Positions 60,592 to 64,000 of a stretch of DNA of 64,000 nt are shown here, piece after piece. Numbering within the stretch: position 1 is the stretch's first letter; each line of letters begins with the position of its first letter. A program made the translations under genes and the position numbers. This DNA is from Carpediemonas membranifera (lineage: Eukaryota; Fornicata): assembly GCA_019828565.1 (NCBI GenBank), contig JAHDYR010000053.1, forward strand, positions 62,001 through 126,000. The letters run 5' to 3'. The notes beneath the pieces were generated by a model. It had not been told where the DNA came from, ran no database searches, and saw only the letters and a list, made by a program, of their open reading frames with translations.

Positions 60592-61465
60592 TCACACTGC
60601 TGATACGTGTTGGAAGCGTAAGCGTGACGAGCGTGAGGGAGTAAAGGGGCAGAAGTACGTTCATCTTAATGCTTTGGTCGCGGAGGACCGCGACAACAGA
60701 CCCATTGGCGAGGTGGGCATCCTGGGGAGAGTGTTGGCGTTCCTTTATGACACAGGGGCCTCTGCCGACTTTATATCCCAATCCCTCGTCAAAGAGCTCG
60801 GCCTAGTCGTCGAGCCCGACCATGCTAAGGTTAAGCTGGCCACTGGTACGATTTACAACTCACCCGGCATTGTTAAGTTGAGTGCAGATTTTGGAGTGTT
60901 GCCATCTACTGGGCGGAGAACTCAAGCTGCTCTCAATTTGCGGGTGCTACCCGGGCTGAAGCCGACATTAGTTATGGGAATATCGACATTAAGTGCGTTG
61001 GGGCTAATCACGATCGTCAAGCCGACGATGGAGAATTCTGGAGAGCCACACTTCGCGGAGCTTGATGAAGATGAAGTAGACGAGACGTTATTTACCCTTG
61101 CTGAAGCGGAGCACGAACTACAGATACGAAGCTTCCCTGAAGAGACTAATACCATCCTAAGCAAGTACAAAGACGTTCTCGGCGACATTTCGCAGCCAGC
61201 AGACGTTCCACCCTTCGAACTGGTTCTTACAAACCAGAAGGTTATCAACATCCCTCCATACCACGTCTCGGCTGAAGAAAGAGAGGATATGCAGCGCCAG
61301 ACGGCGCAGCTGGAGGATCTGAATGTGATTGAGGAGTCTACGAGCAACTATAACAATCCTACGGTGCTTGTATGGAAGCGCGATCGCACCCGCAGGCTCT
61401 GCTTGGACTTTCGGCGCCTTAACGACGCGACGGAGGACTTCGATCACGACCTCCCTATCATCATG
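60592..61465 (+). CDS. Gag-Pol remainder of the interrupted element: protease and start of RT
   Basis: Continues the Gag of 55564-56229: H-T-A-D-T-C completes the zinc knuckle, then comes a protease with F-L-Y-D-T-G-A-S, a linker, and the beginning of RT (P-P-Y-H-V-S...I-E-E-S-T-S-N-Y-N-N-P...R-L-C-L-D-F-R-R-L-N). The homology stops at about 61465, before the catalytic Y-x-D-D. So the element was both split and truncated. Its orientation is opposite to the insert. Confidence 0.75.
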
Positions 61466-62556
61466 CTGTCTGGAGGGGGTGTATGGGTGGCAGTATACAC
61501 CTACGGAACAGAGGGGCTCTGTCAAAAATGTCCGATTTAGAACGTCTTACTCTGGCACCATGTAGCCCCCTTCCTGATGCACCTTTGAGCACGTGCTTGG
61601 CCTGCGATAATTACTTGGCGTCCCGTAAAGCCCAAAAATTAATCAAATCGTCATCAAATGCGAATTAAAGATGCTGATATTGCTCATGAAACGACTCTGC
61701 TGATCAGCTGGGACTCTACGCGGCGATATGGCATGGCAAGTCTCTACACTTTGGAGACAATTCGGTCCCATGGTTCCTACCTTGACCCACGTTGTCTCGC
61801 GCGCGCGAGGGACTCACTAAAAGGATATATCAACACTGGGAGCAGAAAAAAAGGCACGGCGAGATGCAGGCGCTGTTGCTGAGCTCATTTTCCGGATAAG
61901 ACCCGTTTTTGTCACCTCAACCCATTCATATTGGCGGCTGTTGCTTCGTTTTTGATCAAATCAAATGGAAACCAAAACGAGATCCGGGAAACGAGGATGA
62001 TTGGGAGAGATAGACACATCATAAGGTCTTTAATATAGTAATGCACCGTCAATGAGAAGTTCTTGGTTCCTGAAATGGATTATTGATCCCAAACGCTTTT
62101 CTTTGAGGATAATGCACTTATAGCGGTGATTTCCACACAATTCATCCAAATACTGATCAAAACATCAGAACTGCAAGTAAAATGGGTATAGATCGTTTAT
62201 CCACGGAGAAATCAATTGCTCCCAATCCCAGCTTGCAAGAAAAAAAGTTAAGGGGGCTGTATTGGGGCTTGCACTGATATCTCTATATATGCCGACACAG
62301 TCACTGGGCTGCCCATCACTGAACAGCTCTAGCCCAATACAAAAACTTGAGGGCTCGAAGTTTTGGCCTTCTCGGAAAAGGGTGGCGGAACGCTGCAACA
62401 CTACAATGCTAATGGACAGAGGGGAGGAAGTGGTCCACTGGTATGTCCTATGGGTCGCTTCTTCCCCTCTGTCCATTTTTACACGATATCGATTTGCCGG
62501 ATTTGACACATGTTGTGCGATCTTTAACTCCTCGCGTCCAACCACCTCTCCCAAAC
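61466..62556. other. Non-coding region with one fold-back
   Basis: Short frames only, no domain. A hairpin with 20-bp arms (62411-62430 and 62458-62477; one mismatch; arm core GGACAGAGGGGA) is present. AT-rich. Confidence 0.5.
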
Positions 62557-62795
62557 GATCTGCAAGATCGACCAGCCCTGGATCACTTGGGCCTGCCTCC
62601 GTGCCCGGCCTGTTGCGATCAATGATGGTGATTACTTGCAACGAACGCGATCACCGGAAATTACCTTACCTTACCTTACCTGCAGGTACCATGGGTGTTC
62701 GTTTTCGTCTCCAAACGCCATGGTGTAAGAGCATAAAAGTGCATTTTCTGTTTACTGTGCCGTTGGGGATTGATGGCGCTGGCGTAGGGGTGCTG
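62557..62795 (+). repeat. Satellite-flanking repeat, right copy
   Basis: Copy of 48005-48249, with the same (TTACC)4 run and CATAAAAGTGCA, again leading into the GGCGCC minisatellite. Confidence 0.8.
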
Positions 62796-64000
62796 TGTGG
62801 GCGCCAGGGATGACGGCGCCAGGGATGAGACGCCAGGGATGAGGGAGCCAAGATGAGGGCGCCAGGGATGAGGCGCCAGGGATGAGGCGCCAGGATGAGG
62901 GGAGCCAAGATGAGGGGCGCCAGGGATGAGGGGCGCCAGGGATGAGCGCCAGGGATGAGGCGCCAGGGATGAGGCCTTAGGGATGAGGGAGCCAAGATGA
63001 GGGCGCCAGGATGAGGCGCCAGGGATGACGGCGCCAGGGATGACGGCGCCAGGATGAGGCGCCAGGATGAGGGAGCCAAGATGAGGGCGCCAGGGATGAG
63101 GCGCCAGGGATGAGCGCCAGGGATGAGAGCGCCAGGATGAGGGAGCCAAGATGAGGGCGCCAGGGATGAGGGCGCCAGGGATGAGGGCGCCAGGGATGAG
63201 GCGCCAGGGATGAGGCGCCAGGGATGAGGCGCCAGGGATGAAAGGAGCGCCAGGGATGAGGCCAAGGGATGAGGCGCCAGGGATGAGGCGCCAGGGATGA
63301 GGCGCCAGGGATGAGGCGCCAGGGATGAGGCGCCAGGGATGACGGCGCCAGGATGAGGGCGCCAGGATGAGGGCGCCAGGATGAGGCGCCAGGGATGACG
63401 GCGCCAGGATGAGGGCGCCAGGGATGAGGGAGCCAAGATGAGGGCGCCAGGATGAGGCGCCAGGGATGACGGCGCCAGGGATGAGAGCGCCAGGGATGAG
63501 AGCGCCAGGGATGAGGCGCCAGGATGAGGAGCGCCAGGGATGAGGCGCCAGGGATGACGGCGCCAGGGATGAGACGCCAGGGATGAGAGAGCGCCAAGAT
63601 GAGGGCGCCAGGGATGAGGCGCCAGGGATGAGGCGCCAGGGATGAGGCGCCAGGGATGACGGCGCCAGGGATGAGACGCCAGGGATGAGGGCGCCAGGGA
63701 TGAGGGGCGCCAGGGATGAGGCGCCAGGGATGAGCGCCAGGGATGAGGCGCGCCAGGGATGAGGCGCGCCAGGGATGAGGCGCCAGGGATGAGAGCGCCA
63801 GGGATGAGGGCGCCAGGGATGAGACGGCGCCAGGGATGAGGCGCCAGGGATGAGGCGCCAGGGATGAGGCGCCAGGGATGAGCGGCGCCAGGGATGAGGC
63901 CAAGATGAGGGACGCCAGGGATGAGCGCCAGGATGAGGGCGCCAGGATGAGGAGCGCCAGGGATGAGGAGCCAAGATGAGGGCGCCAGGGATGAGGCGCC
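62796..64000 (+). repeat. Minisatellite 3, same unit as minisatellite 1, runs off the right edge
   Basis: About 80 units of GGCGCCAGGGATGA type and variants GGAGCCAAGATGA. The minus-strand frames of 308 and 432 codons across it (Pro/Trp/Leu repeats) are phase artefacts: they exist in three frames and have no start context, so no gene is called. Confidence 0.95.

Larger units (their letters stand above)
56226..60592 (-). mobile_element. Complete chromovirus-type LTR retrotransposon with 82-bp LTRs, nested in another element
   Basis: Two identical 82-bp LTRs (56230-56311 and 60507-60588) start TG and end CA, and are flanked by GGGT at 56226-56229 and 60589-60592, a 4-bp target duplication. On the minus strand a polypurine tract (AAAAAGGGAGGTAG) abuts the 3' LTR. 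Total 4.36 kb. Identical LTRs indicate a recent insertion. The LTR length is far below the usual few hundred bases for this group. Confidence 0.9.

Noticed and set aside
62666-63974. Long minus-strand frames (256, 432 and 308 codons) rich in Pro, Trp and Leu
   Set aside because: They are translations of the GGCGCC minisatellite, open in three phases at once because the unit lacks stops in that direction.
1-64000. CRISPR arrays, bacterial operons, rRNA and tRNA genes
   Set aside because: No array with regular spacers, no ribosome-binding-site pattern and no convincing tRNA or rRNA sequence was seen; splicing and domain content are eukaryotic.

Overview
This looks like eukaryotic (protist-type) nuclear DNA, dense in mobile elements. 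The evidence is GT-AG introns that restore reading frames (three of only 28-32 nt in one OTU gene and one of 64 nt in a SET gene), chromatin-type domains (PHD, SET, chromodomain), LTR and non-LTR retrotransposons, and minisatellites. No rRNA, tRNA or clear single-copy housekeeping gene was seen, so the species cannot be fixed. An alveolate such as a perkinsid, or another small-intron protist, is possible, but that is a guess. A run of 100 N at 36114-36213 is a scaffold gap, so the order left and right of it is not guaranteed.

Layout. (1) 1-3545: a divergent pair, a minus-strand gene running off the left edge and an 869-residue transposase-like gene. (2) 4691-16901: a head-to-tail array of six copies, full or partial, of a non-LTR retrotransposon with an RT and a C-terminal restriction-like endonuclease. 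Two subfamilies (A, B) alternate strictly as A-B-A-B-A-B on the minus strand, and an 11-bp motif lies at every junction. (3) 17054-35780: a compact cluster of mostly intronless genes of repeated types: small helical protein, double PHD, caspase/CHAT-like peptidase, SET, OTU, GNAT-like, a second transposase-like gene with a PHD fragment, a second SET, several unknowns, a protein kinase with a zinc ribbon, and an acidic protein. (4) 36214-47476: more of the same families, including an inverted copy of 27.4-29.3 kb, two decayed OTU genes, a third transposase-like gene and an intact OTU gene. (5) 47477-50319: minisatellites, fold-back sequences and a 150-bp direct repeat. (6) 50320-53824: two overlapping minus-strand ORFs, the upstream one with a DEDD/Maelstrom-like region. 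(7) 54395-61460: an integrase-chromodomain fragment, then a gypsy-type element (plus strand) split by a complete 4.36-kb chromovirus-type element (minus strand) with LTRs of only 82 bp. (8) 61461-64000: remnants and a second large minisatellite.

The most interesting signal is the recurring gene set of regions 1, 3 and 4. Three copies of an unrecognised transposase-like family with D, D, E candidate residues (the last in an invariant G-C-N-E-Q) lie next to genes of a PHD-protein family, with small helical proteins, SET, OTU, caspase-like, kinase and acetyltransferase-like genes around them. I infer remains of several copies of a large multigene mobile element, not proven here. Many reading-frame breaks fall in homopolymers and differ by one base from sister copies, so some 'broken' genes may be intact and only mis-sequenced.
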